Assembly: GCF_027497195.1 (NCBI RefSeq)
Contig: NZ_CP114905.1
Span: forward strand, 1,860,001 to 1,924,000
Source: Streptomyces sp. WMMC500
Lineage (GTDB): Bacteria > Actinomycetota > Actinomycetes > Streptomycetales > Streptomycetaceae
Length of the DNA: 64,000 bases
Direction of reading: 5' to 3'
A program made the translations under genes and the position numbers. The notes beneath the pieces are model-generated. The model was not told the origin of the DNA, did not search any database, and saw only the letters and a list, made by a program, of their open reading frames with translations. Shown here in pieces: positions 50,769 to 59,039 of this stretch (its first letter is position 1; the number at the start of each line of letters is the position of its first letter).

Positions 50769-52037
50769 ATGGCTTCCAAGGTGAGTTCTTCTCCGCCGGC
50801 GCGGGGCACGGGGTGGCTGCTGTGCCTGATGTTCGCCACCTTCGTCATCGGCACCGACGACTTCGTCATCGCAGGCGTGCTCCCGGACATCGCCGCCGAC
50901 CTGGACGTGAGCGAGGCCGCCGCCGGCCAGTTGGTGACGGTCTTCTCGGTCACCTTCGCGGTCGCGGCGCCCGTACTCGCCGTGCTCACCGCACGGCTGC
51001 CCCGCAAGACCCTGATCGTCGGCGGCCTTTCGGCCTTCGCGGTGGCCAACACCGCCACCGCGCTGGCCCCGAACTACGCGACGCTGATGGGAGCGCGCGT
51101 GCTGACCGCGCTGATCGCGGCGACCGTCTCCCCCGCGGCCTTCGCCGCGGCGGCGCGGCTGGCGGCGCCCGAGCGGATGGGCCGGGCCATCGGCACGGTC
51201 GCGGCGGGGCTGACGCTCTCGCTCTTCACGGCCGTGCCGGCGGGCACGCTGCTGGGCGACGCCTTCGGCTGGCGGTCGACCTTCGTGGCGGTCGCGGTGG
51301 CCACCGCGCTGGTAGCGGCGGCGAGTTCCGCGGCGCTGCCCCGGCTGTCCGGCGCCCCGCAGCTCGGCGTGCGGGGGCAGTTGCGGATCCTGGGCCGCCC
51401 GGCGGTCCTGCTCTGCGCGACGGGCACCGTGGTCTGCGCCGGTAGCGGCCTGATGATCTACACCTACGTCGCGCCCCTGACCCGGGATCTCACCGGCCGG
51501 GGCGGCGGTGTCCTCGCGCTGTTCATCGCCGTGGTCGGCGTCGCCGGGGCGATGGGCACCGGCGCGGGCGCGCTGCTGACGGACCGCTGGGGGCCGGACC
51601 GTACGCTGCGCGCGTCGATCGCCGGCGTCGTGGCCGCGACCGCGCTGCTGGCGGTGACCGGGGCGACGGGACGCGCGGCGCCGGTGTGGCTGGTGGCCCT
51701 CAACCTGGCGGTGTGGGGGTGCGCGGCCTGGAGCTTCACCCCGCCGACGAACACCCGGATCCTGCAACTGGCGGGCGAGGCCGGCACGGAGGCGGTCGCG
51801 CTCAACACCAGCGGGCTCTACGTGGGCGTCGCGCTGGCCGGCGCGGGCGGCGGCGTAGCGCTGGCCGTCTCCGACGGCACCGGCGTCGCGGTCACGGCGA
51901 CCGCGGTGGGGCTGGTCGCGTACGGGGTGACGGCGCTGGCGATCCGCCGCTACCCGGCGGGTGGCCCGGCCGCGGAGGGGCCGGCGCCGGCCCCCGCGCA
52001 CGTGCCCCTCCGCCCGCGGGCGGAGGAAATACCGTGA
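50769..52037 (+). CDS. MFS drug/sugar efflux transporter (DHA1-like)
   Basis: About 422 aa with 12 predicted helices. FVIGTDDFVIAGVLPDIA in helix 1, LTARLPRKTLIVGG in the loop after helix 2, and GARVLTALIAATVSPAAFAAA in helix 4 fit arabinose-efflux/chloramphenicol-resistance type MFS exporters. The C-terminus is Pro/Ala-rich. It could export the cluster product or a drug; specificity is not readable. Confidence 0.9.
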   Translation: MASKVSSSPPARGTGWLLCLMFATFVIGTDDFVIAGVLPDIAADLDVSEAAAGQLVTVFSVTFAVAAPVLAVLTARLPRKTLIVGGLSAFAVANTATALAPNYATLMGARVLTALIAATVSPAAFAAAARLAAPERMGRAIGTVAAGLTLSLFTAVPAGTLLGDAFGWRSTFVAVAVATALVAAASSAALPRLSGAPQLGVRGQLRILGRPAVLLCATGTVVCAGSGLMIYTYVAPLTRDLTGRGGGVLALFIAVVGVAGAMGTGAGALLTDRWGPDRTLRASIAGVVAATALLAVTGATGRAAPVWLVALNLAVWGCAAWSFTPPTNTRILQLAGEAGTEAVALNTSGLYVGVALAGAGGGVALAVSDGTGVAVTATAVGLVAYGVTALAIRRYPAGGPAAEGPAPAPAHVPLRPRAEEIP

Positions 52038-52130
52038 ACGCGGGATGAGCCCGCGGGCCCGGACCGGGGTACGGTCGGTGCACCGGCTGTCCCCGGCCCT
52101 CCGGCGTCGACGGCATCCCCGCGTCCGCGT

Positions 52131-52871
52131 TCAGCGGTCGCTCGCCGTGACCCGCCACGGGCCCCACCACCCGGTCGCGCCCTGCCCGCGCTCCCGCTCC
52201 GCGCGGGAGTAGCGGGCGAGGTCGCGGGCCGAGAACAGGCCCATCCCCACGTGGAAGCCGGCGACCGGCACCGGCGTCCGCGCCCAGTAAGCGGGCCGCC
52301 CGTCGACATACCACTCCACCTCGGACGTCCCGGCCCGGTAGCCGACCGAGTAGCGGTGCGCCTGCCCGGGCTCGGTGGGCACGTTCATGACGACACGGTG
52401 GACATAGTGCTCGTCGGGCCGGCTCACGCCGGGGATCACCAGTCGCTCGACGAGCGCGTACACCGTGTCGTTGGTGGCGGCGGCGTTGATGACGACGCCG
52501 GTTTCCAGGTCGAAGAGGTTGACGGTGCCGAAGGCGTCGACCAGGTCGTACGGGATCTGCCCATAGGTCCGCACCGCCATCTCCACCTCGAACGTCAGCC
52601 GCCCGGTCGGCGGCACGTCGAACCGCCGCACCGACCGGTACATCAGCTTCGCGTTGTTGCGCCGCGGGTCGGTGTCGTGGAAGCGGCTGAACGGGTTGAC
52701 GGTCGCCGTCAGCCGCCCGTTCCCGGTGCTGACCCGCGCGTTGTCGTCCCGGTACTCGTGCCGTACGCCCCCGGCCCCCGTCATCTCCATGACCCGCCAG
52801 CGGGCCGGGTCGAGGTCGCCGCGGGTGAAGTCGTCGTAGATCCAGTTGCTCGCCACGGATGCGGAAGTCAT
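52131..52871 (-). CDS. DUF6081-like protein, concanavalin-like fold predicted
   Basis: About 246 aa, no signal peptide. WIYDDFTRGDLDPARWRVME at the start and HRYSVGYRAGTSEVEWYVDG late are typical of beta-jelly-roll glucanase-like proteins. GFHVGMGLFSARDL and WWGPWRV finish the fold. I recall Streptomyces proteins of this kind as DUF6081; function unknown. ATG 52871 was chosen over a GTG eight codons upstream. Confidence 0.75.
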   Translation of the reverse strand: MTSASVASNWIYDDFTRGDLDPARWRVMEMTGAGGVRHEYRDDNARVSTGNGRLTATVNPFSRFHDTDPRRNNAKLMYRSVRRFDVPPTGRLTFEVEMAVRTYGQIPYDLVDAFGTVNLFDLETGVVINAAATNDTVYALVERLVIPGVSRPDEHYVHRVVMNVPTEPGQAHRYSVGYRAGTSEVEWYVDGRPAYWARTPVPVAGFHVGMGLFSARDLARYSRAERERGQGATGWWGPWRVTASDR

Positions 52872-53060
52872 GAGGCTCACCCTCGTCTCGCCCACGCGGC
52901 CCGCAACATCCCGGATTCACGCGGTCGGGCCGGATTTCCGACGCCAATTGCCGCCGGGCAGGGGCGTGTAGACCATGTAACATAGCAATGTGCAATTTTA
53001 TTACCCGAGTTGCACACCCGCGTCCGGCACCCTCCTCCCCCGCCCGCCAGGAGCCGCCCG

Positions 53061-54542
53061 ATGGACAAGCCCTCCGCCCGCCTGCACACCGGCAGCCACG
53101 ACCTGGACGTCTCCGCGGCCCTGCGGACGTTCATGAGCAGCGCGTGGGCGCCCAGCCCGCTGCCGTCCGGCATCCGCGTCCCGGGCTACGCCGCGCTCGC
53201 CGGCCGCCGCGCGCGGCTGTCCGCGCGCTTCCCCGGCGAGCGGCTGGTGCTGCCGGCGGGAGCGCTCAAGGTCCGCTCCAACGACTGCGATCACCGCTTC
53301 CGCCCGCACAGCGCGTACGCCTGGCTCACCGGCCTGACCGGCGAGGACCAGGCCGGACACGTCCTCGTACTGGAGCCCGCCGGGGCCGAGGGGCACGAGG
53401 CCGTGCTGTACGTGCGCCCGCGCTCGGACCGGGACACCGACGAGTTCTACCGGGACCGGCGCTACGGCGAGTTCTGGGTCAGGCGCCGCCCCGACCTCGG
53501 CGAGGCCGCGGAACTGACCGGGCTGGACTGCCGGGACCTCGACGACCTGGACAAGCTCGCCGCCGGGCCCCGGCCGCCGGCCCGGGTGCTCTCCGGGCTG
53601 GACGCCGGCGTCGACGGCCTCTTCGACCGCGGCCCGCACGGCGCCGCCGAGCCGGACCGGGACGCAGAACTCGGCACGTACCTCGCGGAGTTGCGGCTGA
53701 TCAAGGACGAGTGGGAGACCGGGCAGCTCCAGCTCGCGGTCGACCACACCGCGGCCGGCTTCGAGGACGTCGTACGGGCCCTGCCCGCGGCCCTGCGCCA
53801 CCCGCGCGGTGAACGCTGGATCGAGGGCGTCTTCGCCACCCGCGCCCGCGCCGAGGGCAACGGCACGGGCTACGAGACGATCGCCGCGTCCGGCGAACAC
53901 GCCTGCGTGCTGCACTGGACCCGCAACGACGGCCCGCTCGACCCGGCGCGGCTGCTGCTCCTGGACGCCGGGGTGGAGACCGACACCCTCTACACCGCCG
54001 ACGTCACCCGCACCCTCCCGCTGTCCGGGCGCTTCTCGCGCGTCCAGCGGCAGGTGTACGAGCTCGTCCTCGCCGCCCAGAACGCCGGCATCGCCGCCCT
54101 CAGGCCCGGCGCCCGCTTCCGCGACTTCCACCGGGCGGCCATGGCGGTGATCGCCGAAGGTCTCCACGACTGGGGCGTGCTGCGCGTCACGCCGGAGCAG
54201 GCGCTCGCGCCCGACAGCGGGCTGTACCGGCGCTACACCCTGTGCAGCAGCGGGCACATGCTCGGCCTGGACGTGCACGACTGTGCCAAGGCACGGGCGA
54301 GCGCCTATCTCGACGGGGTGCTGGAGGCGGGACAGGTCCTCACCGTGGAGCCCGGGCTCTACCTCCAGCCCGACGACGAGACACTCCCACTGGAACTGCG
54401 CGGCATCGGCGTGCGGATCGAGGACGACCTCGTGATCACCGAGGACGGCGCCCGGCTGATGTCGGACGCGCTGCCGCGCGACCCCGACGCCGTCGAGGAG
54501 TGGATGGGGACACTGCTCGACGGTGGCCGCCGGGCGGCCTGA
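53061..54542 (+). CDS. pepP: Xaa-Pro aminopeptidase (aminopeptidase P, M24B)
   Basis: About 493 aa. The N-terminal creatinase-like domain includes FRPHSAYAWLTGL. The catalytic pita-bread domain has the metal ligands LLLDAGVETDTLYTADVTRT (two Asp), SSGHMLGLDVHD (His), LTVEPGLYL (Glu) and GVRIEDDLVIT (Glu). It removes N-terminal residues preceding proline, using Mn. AGGAG lies seven bases before the ATG. Single gene ended by the terminator at 54548. Confidence 0.94.
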   Translation: MDKPSARLHTGSHDLDVSAALRTFMSSAWAPSPLPSGIRVPGYAALAGRRARLSARFPGERLVLPAGALKVRSNDCDHRFRPHSAYAWLTGLTGEDQAGHVLVLEPAGAEGHEAVLYVRPRSDRDTDEFYRDRRYGEFWVRRRPDLGEAAELTGLDCRDLDDLDKLAAGPRPPARVLSGLDAGVDGLFDRGPHGAAEPDRDAELGTYLAELRLIKDEWETGQLQLAVDHTAAGFEDVVRALPAALRHPRGERWIEGVFATRARAEGNGTGYETIAASGEHACVLHWTRNDGPLDPARLLLLDAGVETDTLYTADVTRTLPLSGRFSRVQRQVYELVLAAQNAGIAALRPGARFRDFHRAAMAVIAEGLHDWGVLRVTPEQALAPDSGLYRRYTLCSSGHMLGLDVHDCAKARASAYLDGVLEAGQVLTVEPGLYLQPDDETLPLELRGIGVRIEDDLVITEDGARLMSDALPRDPDAVEEWMGTLLDGGRRAA

Positions 54543-54547
54543 ACGGC

Positions 54548-54567
54548 GGGACGGCCGCGGCCGTCCC
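54548..54567. terminator. Bidirectional hairpin terminator
   Basis: GGGACGGCC-gc-GGCCGTCCC between convergent pepP and merR-like genes. Confidence 0.7.
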
Positions 54568-54570
54568 CCG

Positions 54571-54969
54571 TCAACGGGGCCGGGGACGCCCGTGACCGGC
54601 CACGGTGCCCCGCTGTTCCCGGCCGAACAGGGCGGTTTCGTTGCGGAGCGCCTCCAGGGTGGCCAGCTCGCGATCGATGTCGCGCCGCTTGGCCCGAAGA
54701 CGCTCGGCCTCCTGCGCGAGCAACCGCTCCATCTCGCCGTTGCGCTCCTCGGGCGGCGCCTCCAGGCAGGGAAGCAGTTCGTTGATCGTGGCGCTGCCCA
54801 GGCCGGCCGCGAAGAGGTGCTGGATCATGACGACCCGTTCGGTCATGGAGCTGTCGAAGTCGCGCCACCCGCCCGGGGTGCGCTGCGAGCGGATGAGTCC
54901 CTGCTCCTCGTAGTACCGCAGGGACCGGGTGCTGACACCGCTCGCGTCCGCGAGCTCACCGATGCGCAT
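54571..54969 (-). CDS. MerR-family transcriptional regulator
   Basis: 132 aa. N-terminal MerR winged helix: MRIGELADASGVSTRSLRYY, EQGLIRSQRTPGGWRDF. It is followed by the dimerisation coil (RLLAQEAERLRAKRRDIDRELATLEAL). There are no conserved metal cysteines, so it probably senses an organic compound. ATG 54969 has AAGGAGG. Divergent from an SMR efflux pair that it likely controls. Confidence 0.92.
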   Translation of the reverse strand: MRIGELADASGVSTRSLRYYEEQGLIRSQRTPGGWRDFDSSMTERVVMIQHLFAAGLGSATINELLPCLEAPPEERNGEMERLLAQEAERLRAKRRDIDRELATLEALRNETALFGREQRGTVAGHGRPRPR

Positions 54970-55010
54970 GCGACCTCCTTGCGCCGTCCGCCGGCTTCCC
55001 ATTCTTGCAG

Positions 55011-55026
55011 TTGACACCGGTGTGAA
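55011..55026. promoter_or_regulatory. Dyad TTGACACC-GGTGTGAA, probable MerR operator
   Basis: Near-perfect palindrome (one mismatch) with core ACACCGGTGT, in the 114-base gap between the divergent merR-like and SMR genes. MerR sites sit between the -35 and -10 of the controlled promoter, as this could. Confidence 0.55.
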
Positions 55027-55083
55027 GTGCCACGGTTCCGGGGCCGCACCCACCGGAGGTGCGGGGACGAAGGGACATCCGCC

Positions 55084-55404
55084 ATGCACTGGCTCTACCT
55101 CGGCATCGCCGTCGTCTTCGAGATCGCCGTCGCCGTTTCCGCCGGGCGGGCCCAGGGGTTCACCCGGCCCGCCTGGACCACCGCCACCCTGGTCAGCGGC
55201 GGCGCCGCCACCTATCTCCTCAGCCGGGCGCTGCTGACCTTCGACGTCGGCGTCGGCTACGCCGTGTGGACCTCCGCGGCCGGCATCGGGATCGTCGTCC
55301 TCGGCGCCCTCGTCTTCGGCCAGCGCCTCGACGGGCGCAGGCTCCTCGGCATCGCCGCCGTCATCGCCGGCGTCGCCGGCCTCCAGCTCAGCGGGGCGGC
55401 GTGA
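55084..55404 (+). CDS. SMR-family multidrug efflux subunit 1
   Basis: 106 aa, four helices. WLYLGIAVVFEIAVAVSAG carries the conserved helix-1 Glu; the sequence YAVWTSAAGIGIVVLGALVFGQ is the SMR signature in helix 3. Paired with a second SMR subunit downstream, as in heteromeric EbrAB/YkkCD-type pumps that expel cationic compounds or guanidinium-like solutes by proton exchange. Confidence 0.92.
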   Translation: MHWLYLGIAVVFEIAVAVSAGRAQGFTRPAWTTATLVSGGAATYLLSRALLTFDVGVGYAVWTSAAGIGIVVLGALVFGQRLDGRRLLGIAAVIAGVAGLQLSGAA

Positions 55405-55466
55405 CCGCAGGACGCCCACCCCGCACCCCACCGTCCGGCCCCACCGTGCACGAGGAAGGCACCCGC

Positions 55467-55898
55467 ATGTCCGGCGACACCGCCACCACCCGCACCAGCG
55501 GCACCAGCGGCACCACCCGAACCAACGGCACCACCCGCACCGGCGGCACCACCCGCGGCGACCGGGCGCGCGCCTGGCTCGTCCTCCTCCTCGCCGGCGC
55601 CTTCGAGGTCGGCTACGCCCTCTCGGTGGGCGGGAGCGAGGGCTTCACCGTGCTCTCCTGGTCGCTCGTCGCGGTCGTCTTCTTCCTGCTGACGCTCTTC
55701 GCCCTGAGCCTCGCCCTGCGCACCATCGACGTGGGCATCGGCTACGCCGTCTGGGCCGGAATCGGCGCCGTCGGAGCCGCCCTGCTCGGCCCCGTCTTCT
55801 TCGACGAGACGCTCACCCCGGTCAGGACCTTCTGGCTCGGCGTGATCATCGCCGGCCTGGTCTGGCTCAAGCTCTCCGACCGCTCAGGGGAGGGCTGA
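55467..55898 (+). CDS. SMR-family multidrug efflux subunit 2 with repeat-rich N-terminus
   Basis: 143 aa. The SMR core (ARAWLVLLLAGAFEVGYALS with the conserved Glu, YAVWAGIGAVGAALLGPVFF) is preceded by a ~32-residue Thr/Gly/Arg tail made of TTRTxG repeats, absent from ordinary SMR proteins. Forms a heterodimer with subunit 1. ATG 55467 has GAGGAAGG seven bases upstream. The 3' end overlaps the convergent GntR gene by 15 bases. Confidence 0.9.
   Translation: MSGDTATTRTSGTSGTTRTNGTTRTGGTTRGDRARAWLVLLLAGAFEVGYALSVGGSEGFTVLSWSLVAVVFFLLTLFALSLALRTIDVGIGYAVWAGIGAVGAALLGPVFFDETLTPVRTFWLGVIIAGLVWLKLSDRSGEG
55483..55557 (+). repeat. 18-bp minisatellite encoding TTRTxG
   Basis: Imperfect tandem units based on ACCACCCGCACCNNCGGC, about four copies with one short unit, in frame within the SMR subunit 2 gene. 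Confidence 0.7.
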
Positions 55899-56618
55899 CG
55901 GCCGGCCCTGACCCTCGCCGAGCCGCAGCGCGCCGGCCTTCTGCGCGGCGCCGCGCCGCCCGGCCGCCCACAGGGTGCGGACGTGTCCGAGGTGGCGGGC
56001 CATCAACTCCTGTGCGGCGGCGGCGTCGCCGGCGATCATCAGGTCGAGCAGCGTGATGTGCTCCTGTGCGGACTCGACGAGCACGCCGGCGCGGTCGAGG
56101 TCCGTCAGCCCGTACAGCCGGGAGCGGTTGCGCAGTTCGGCGACGACCGTGACCAGGTGCTCGTTGCCGGCGAGCGCGAGCAGGCCGAGGTGGAAGCGGC
56201 GGTCGGCTTCGAGATAGCCGATGAGGTCGTGGTCGCGGGTGGCCTTGACGATGTCCTCGGCGAGGGGGCGGAGCGCCTCCAACTGCTCCGCCGTGGCGAC
56301 CTCGGTCACCCGGCCCACGGTGGGGACCTCGATCAGCTCGCGGATCTCCGTGTAGTCGTCGAGGTCGCCCTCGGTCATCTCGGTGACGCGGAAACCCTTG
56401 TTGCGTACCGCCTCGACCAGGCCCTCGCGGGCGAGGTCGAGCATGGCCTCGCGCACGGGCGTCGCCGAGACGCCGAACTCCGCGGCCAGCGCGGGCGCGG
56501 AGTAGATGACGCCGGGCTGCAGCTCCCCCGCGATCAGCGCGGCCCGCAGGGCGTTGGCGACCTGGTCGCGCAGGTGCTTCTGCACCGAGATGAGCTTGCC
56601 CCGCTTCGCCTCAGCCAT
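55884..56618 (-). CDS. FadR-subfamily GntR regulator
   Basis: About 244 aa. Winged helix LQPGVIYSAPALAAEFGVSA, TPVREAMLDLAREGLVEAV, then an all-helical FCD effector domain (YTEIRELIEVPTVGRV, DHDLIGYLEADRRFHLGLLALAGN, EHITLLDLMIAGD). It probably represses its own gene and the DapA-like aldolase gene upstream on the same strand, since both promoters carry ATGTSACAT palindromes. ATG 56618 has GGAGGG. Confidence 0.9.
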   Translation of the reverse strand: MAEAKRGKLISVQKHLRDQVANALRAALIAGELQPGVIYSAPALAAEFGVSATPVREAMLDLAREGLVEAVRNKGFRVTEMTEGDLDDYTEIRELIEVPTVGRVTEVATAEQLEALRPLAEDIVKATRDHDLIGYLEADRRFHLGLLALAGNEHLVTVVAELRNRSRLYGLTDLDRAGVLVESAQEHITLLDLMIAGDAAAAQELMARHLGHVRTLWAAGRRGAAQKAGALRLGEGQGRPSALP

Positions 56619-56655
56619 GGTGGTCCCTCCGCGGGCGGCAGGGGCTCGATGCGCG

Positions 56656-56664
56656 ATGTGACAT
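56656..56664. promoter_or_regulatory. ATGTGACAT, FadR-type operator upstream of the GntR gene
   Basis: 9-base palindrome 38 bases before the regulator's start, in an AT-rich promoter; the identical motif in the other orientation is at 57727. Confidence 0.6.
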
Positions 56665-56747
56665 TTTTGCATGGTACTTCGCCCGCCGGCCCGTCCGCCC
56701 CGGCGACCGAGGGCCGGGACGAAGGGCCGGAAGGCCGTCGGCGGCGG

Positions 56748-57656
56748 TCAGGCCAGGCCCTCGGCGAGCAGCTTCTCCGTGAGGCTCCGGACGCTCGCCG
56801 CCTGTTCGTCCGTCAGCGGCGAGCGCGGCGGGCGGCAGGGGCCGCCGTGCAGCCCGGCGACGTCCATGGACAGCTTGATCGCCTGGACGAACTGCGGCTT
56901 GGAGTCCCAGCGGAGCAGGGGGTGCAGGGCCCGGTAGAGCGGCTTGGCCACCGCCAGGTCGCCGCCGGTGGCGGCGCGGTAGAGGGCGGCGCAGGCGCCG
57001 GGCAGCGCGTTGGGGAAGCCGGCGATCCAGCCGACGGCGCCGGCGACGGCCAGCTCCAGCAGCACGTCGTCCGCGCCGGCGAGCAGGTCGAGTCCGGGCG
57101 CCAGCTCGGCCAGTTCGTACGCGCGGCGGACGTCGCCGGTGAACTCCTTGACGGCGACGATGCTCTCCTCTCCGTGCAGGGCGGCGAGCAGCGCGGGGGT
57201 GAGGTCGGTGCGGGTGTCGTACGGGTTGTTGTACGCGACCACCGGCAGGCCGGCCTTCGCCACCTCGGCGTAGTGTGCGCGCACCGCCGCCTCGTCCGAC
57301 CGGTAGGCGGTGGGCGGCAGCAGCAGCACCGAGCCGACGCCGGCCTCCGCCGCCCGCTCGGCCCAGCCGCGGGCCTCGGCGCTGCCGTACGCCGCGGCGC
57401 CCGCCATGACCCGGTCGCCGTCGCCGGCCGCGGTCACCGCCGTGTGCACCAGACGGATGCGCTCGTCCTCGGTGAGGGTCTGGTACTCGCCCAGGGAGCC
57501 GTTGGTCACGACCCCGTCGCAGCCGGCGTCGAGGAGCCGGCGGACGTGCGCGGCGTAGGCGTCGTAGTCCACGGTGAGGTCGGCGCGCAGCGGGAGCGCG
57601 GTGGCGACCATGAGGCCGCGCCAGGGGCGGGACCGTTCCTGGGGGGCAGAGGTCAT
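56748..57656 (-). CDS. DapA/N-acetylneuraminate-lyase-family aldolase
   Basis: About 302 aa (beta/alpha)8 aldolase. GVVTNGSLGEYQTL (the GTTGE-like motif), VVAYNNPYDT with the catalytic Tyr, and the Schiff-base Lys in IVAVKEFTGDVR. The family includes dihydrodipicolinate synthase, 2-keto-3-deoxygluconate aldolase, hydroxyproline epimerase-pathway and KDG dehydratase enzymes. Linkage to a FadR regulator rather than lysine genes suggests a catabolic, inducible role. GGAGG precedes the ATG at 57656. Confidence 0.88.
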   Translation of the reverse strand: MTSAPQERSRPWRGLMVATALPLRADLTVDYDAYAAHVRRLLDAGCDGVVTNGSLGEYQTLTEDERIRLVHTAVTAAGDGDRVMAGAAAYGSAEARGWAERAAEAGVGSVLLLPPTAYRSDEAAVRAHYAEVAKAGLPVVAYNNPYDTRTDLTPALLAALHGEESIVAVKEFTGDVRRAYELAELAPGLDLLAGADDVLLELAVAGAVGWIAGFPNALPGACAALYRAATGGDLAVAKPLYRALHPLLRWDSKPQFVQAIKLSMDVAGLHGGPCRPPRSPLTDEQAASVRSLTEKLLAEGLA

Positions 57657-57726
57657 GGAGTCCTCCGGGTGAGTCGCGGCATGCGGGCGGGGGCCGCGCC
57701 TGGGCGCAACCCCCGGGAACAGTACA

Positions 57727-57735
57727 ATGTCACAT
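57727..57735. promoter_or_regulatory. ATGTCACAT, FadR-type operator upstream of the DapA-like gene
   Basis: 9-base palindrome 71 bases before the start, in context GTACAATGTCACATAC, which mirrors the site at 56656. Confidence 0.6.
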
Positions 57736-57839
57736 ACTTTTGCGCCAGTTGCCGGGTGATACGGGCCCGGGGCGGCCGGCTCGCGAGGGGGCGGGCGGGG
57801 ACTCTTCAGCCCCGCGGGAGCCGCTGCCAAGGGGGCGTA

Positions 57840-57960
57840 CGCCGGAGTTCCTGAGGGCGCGAGCGCTGTGCATGAGCACGACATGTCATGGGCATGTCTA
57901 TTCGCGTAGACGGCCGGCGCGGGTGTTCGAACCCGCGTCAACCGTAGGGCAGTTCGGATG
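57840..57960. other. Structured intergenic DNA upstream of the nuclease gene
   Basis: Within the 321-base gap 57657-57977. Four CATG words lie in 57871-57896, including GACATG-N7-CATGTC (57880-57898). TCTATTCGCGTAGA (imperfect palindrome, 57897-57910) follows, then the hairpin CGCGGGT-gttcga-ACCCGCG at about 57918-57937. Probably the promoter and operator region of the secreted nuclease. Confidence 0.4.
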
Positions 57961-57977
57961 ACCCCGCTCGGTCGCAG

Positions 57978-58664
57978 ATGCTCCCCCTCACTCCGGAGGC
58001 CGTGTTGCTCAGATCCCCGGCGATATCCAAGCGCGGCTGGACGGCCGCGCTCGCCCTCCTGGCCCTCGCCCTCGGTGTCGCGCTCGGCGCGGCGCCGCCG
58101 GCGGCGGCGTTTCCGCCCGACGTACCGCCCAAGGCGCAGGTGCAGGCCGAACTCAACAGCCTGACCGTGGCCGCGGAAGGCTCGATGACCGGCTACTCCC
58201 GCGACAAGTTCCCCCACTGGACCACGGTCTCCGGCACCTGCAACACCCGCGAGACGGTCCTCAGGCGCGACGGCACCAACGTGTCCACCGGCGCCGACTG
58301 CTACCCCACCTCCGGCTCCTGGTACAGCTACTTCGACGGCGTCACCCGCAGCTCGCCGTCGCAGATCTCCATCGACCACGTCGTGGCCCTGGCCGAGGCC
58401 TGGCGCTCCGGCGCCAGTTCGTGGACCACCACACGCCGCCAGCAGTTCGCCAACGACATCACCGGCCCGCAGCTCATCGCGGTGACCACCGAGGTCAACA
58501 GCTCCAAGGGCGACCGCGACCCGGCCGACTGGAAGCCCCCGCGCACCGCCTCCTGGTGCGGATACGCCAAGTTCTGGATCCACACCAAGTACCGCTGGAA
58601 CCTGAAGATCGACTCAGCGGAGAAGTCCGCGGCACAGAGCATGCTCAGCCGCTGCTCGTACTAG
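57978..58664 (+). CDS. Secreted HNH endonuclease (DUF1524/GmrSD-C-like)
   Basis: About 228 aa. Signal peptide (WTAALALLALALGVALGAAPPAAA, cleaved before FPPDVPPKA). The HNH core is ISIDHVVALAEAWRSGASSW and GPQLIAVTTEVNSSKGDRDP, with a disulfide-capable C-terminus (four Cys). Streptomyces commonly secrete such nucleases. The ATG at 57978 lacks a ribosome site; GGAGG at about 57995 would serve alternative starts at GTG 58002 or TTG 58005, which would still leave a signal peptide. Confidence 0.88.
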   Translation: MLPLTPEAVLLRSPAISKRGWTAALALLALALGVALGAAPPAAAFPPDVPPKAQVQAELNSLTVAAEGSMTGYSRDKFPHWTTVSGTCNTRETVLRRDGTNVSTGADCYPTSGSWYSYFDGVTRSSPSQISIDHVVALAEAWRSGASSWTTTRRQQFANDITGPQLIAVTTEVNSSKGDRDPADWKPPRTASWCGYAKFWIHTKYRWNLKIDSAEKSAAQSMLSRCSY

Positions 58665-58681
58665 CAACACCGGCACGGCGC

Positions 58682-58714
58682 CGGGGCACCTCCGCCACAG
58701 CCGGGGGTGCCCCG
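58682..58714 (+). terminator. Hairpin terminator after the nuclease gene
   Basis: CGGGGCACC, 15 bases, GGTGCCCCG: perfect 9-bp arms 18 bases past the stop codon. Confidence 0.6.
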
Positions 58715-58755
58715 TGCGAGTCCGCGCTCGGCAGCCGTGCCCGGGCCGGGTCCGG

Positions 58756-58947
58756 TCAGCCGAGCGCGCGCATCACCATACGTACGAGTCCCGTGACACC
58801 CCGGCCGATCCACCCGAACAGGCCCCATCCCGCGGCCACGTCGGCGCCGCCCGCGGCCACGTCCGCCCGGGCGGACCCGGCGCGGCACGCCGGGCAGGAA
58901 CGGGGCCAACGGCGCTTGCGCGCACCGCACTTGCGACATGTCGCCAC
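58756..58947 (-). CDS. Small zinc-ribbon protein
   Basis: 63 aa from GTG 58947: MATCRKCGARKRRWPRSCPA has two CxxC pairs (TCRKCG and SCPACR), a zinc-ribbon knuckle. A Gly/Ala linker and an amphipathic tail (WGLFGWIGRGVTGLVRMVMR) that could lie on a membrane follow. Function unknown; similar short proteins are common in Streptomyces. GGGGAG lies nine bases upstream. Confidence 0.6.
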   Translation of the reverse strand: MATCRKCGARKRRWPRSCPACRAGSARADVAAGGADVAAGWGLFGWIGRGVTGLVRMVMRALG

Positions 58948-59039
58948 GAACTCGATCTCCCCGCCTCGGCCGGCTCCGGCCCACACTACACAGCCCCGCC
59001 CGGGCCACCTCTCCGCAGACCGGGAAGGTGCCGCGGGCC

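Noticed and set aside
23904..52037. Polyketide synthase or NRPS modules in the cluster
   Set aside because: No ketosynthase, condensation, carrier-protein or large adenylation domains were seen; the only adenylate-forming enzyme is the small PaaK-like ligase.
57915..57945. tRNA-like sequence around GTGTTCGAACCCGCG
   Set aside because: The loop looks like a T-arm, but the 5-bp stem does not pair in tRNA register and no D-arm, anticodon arm or acceptor stem can be built around it.
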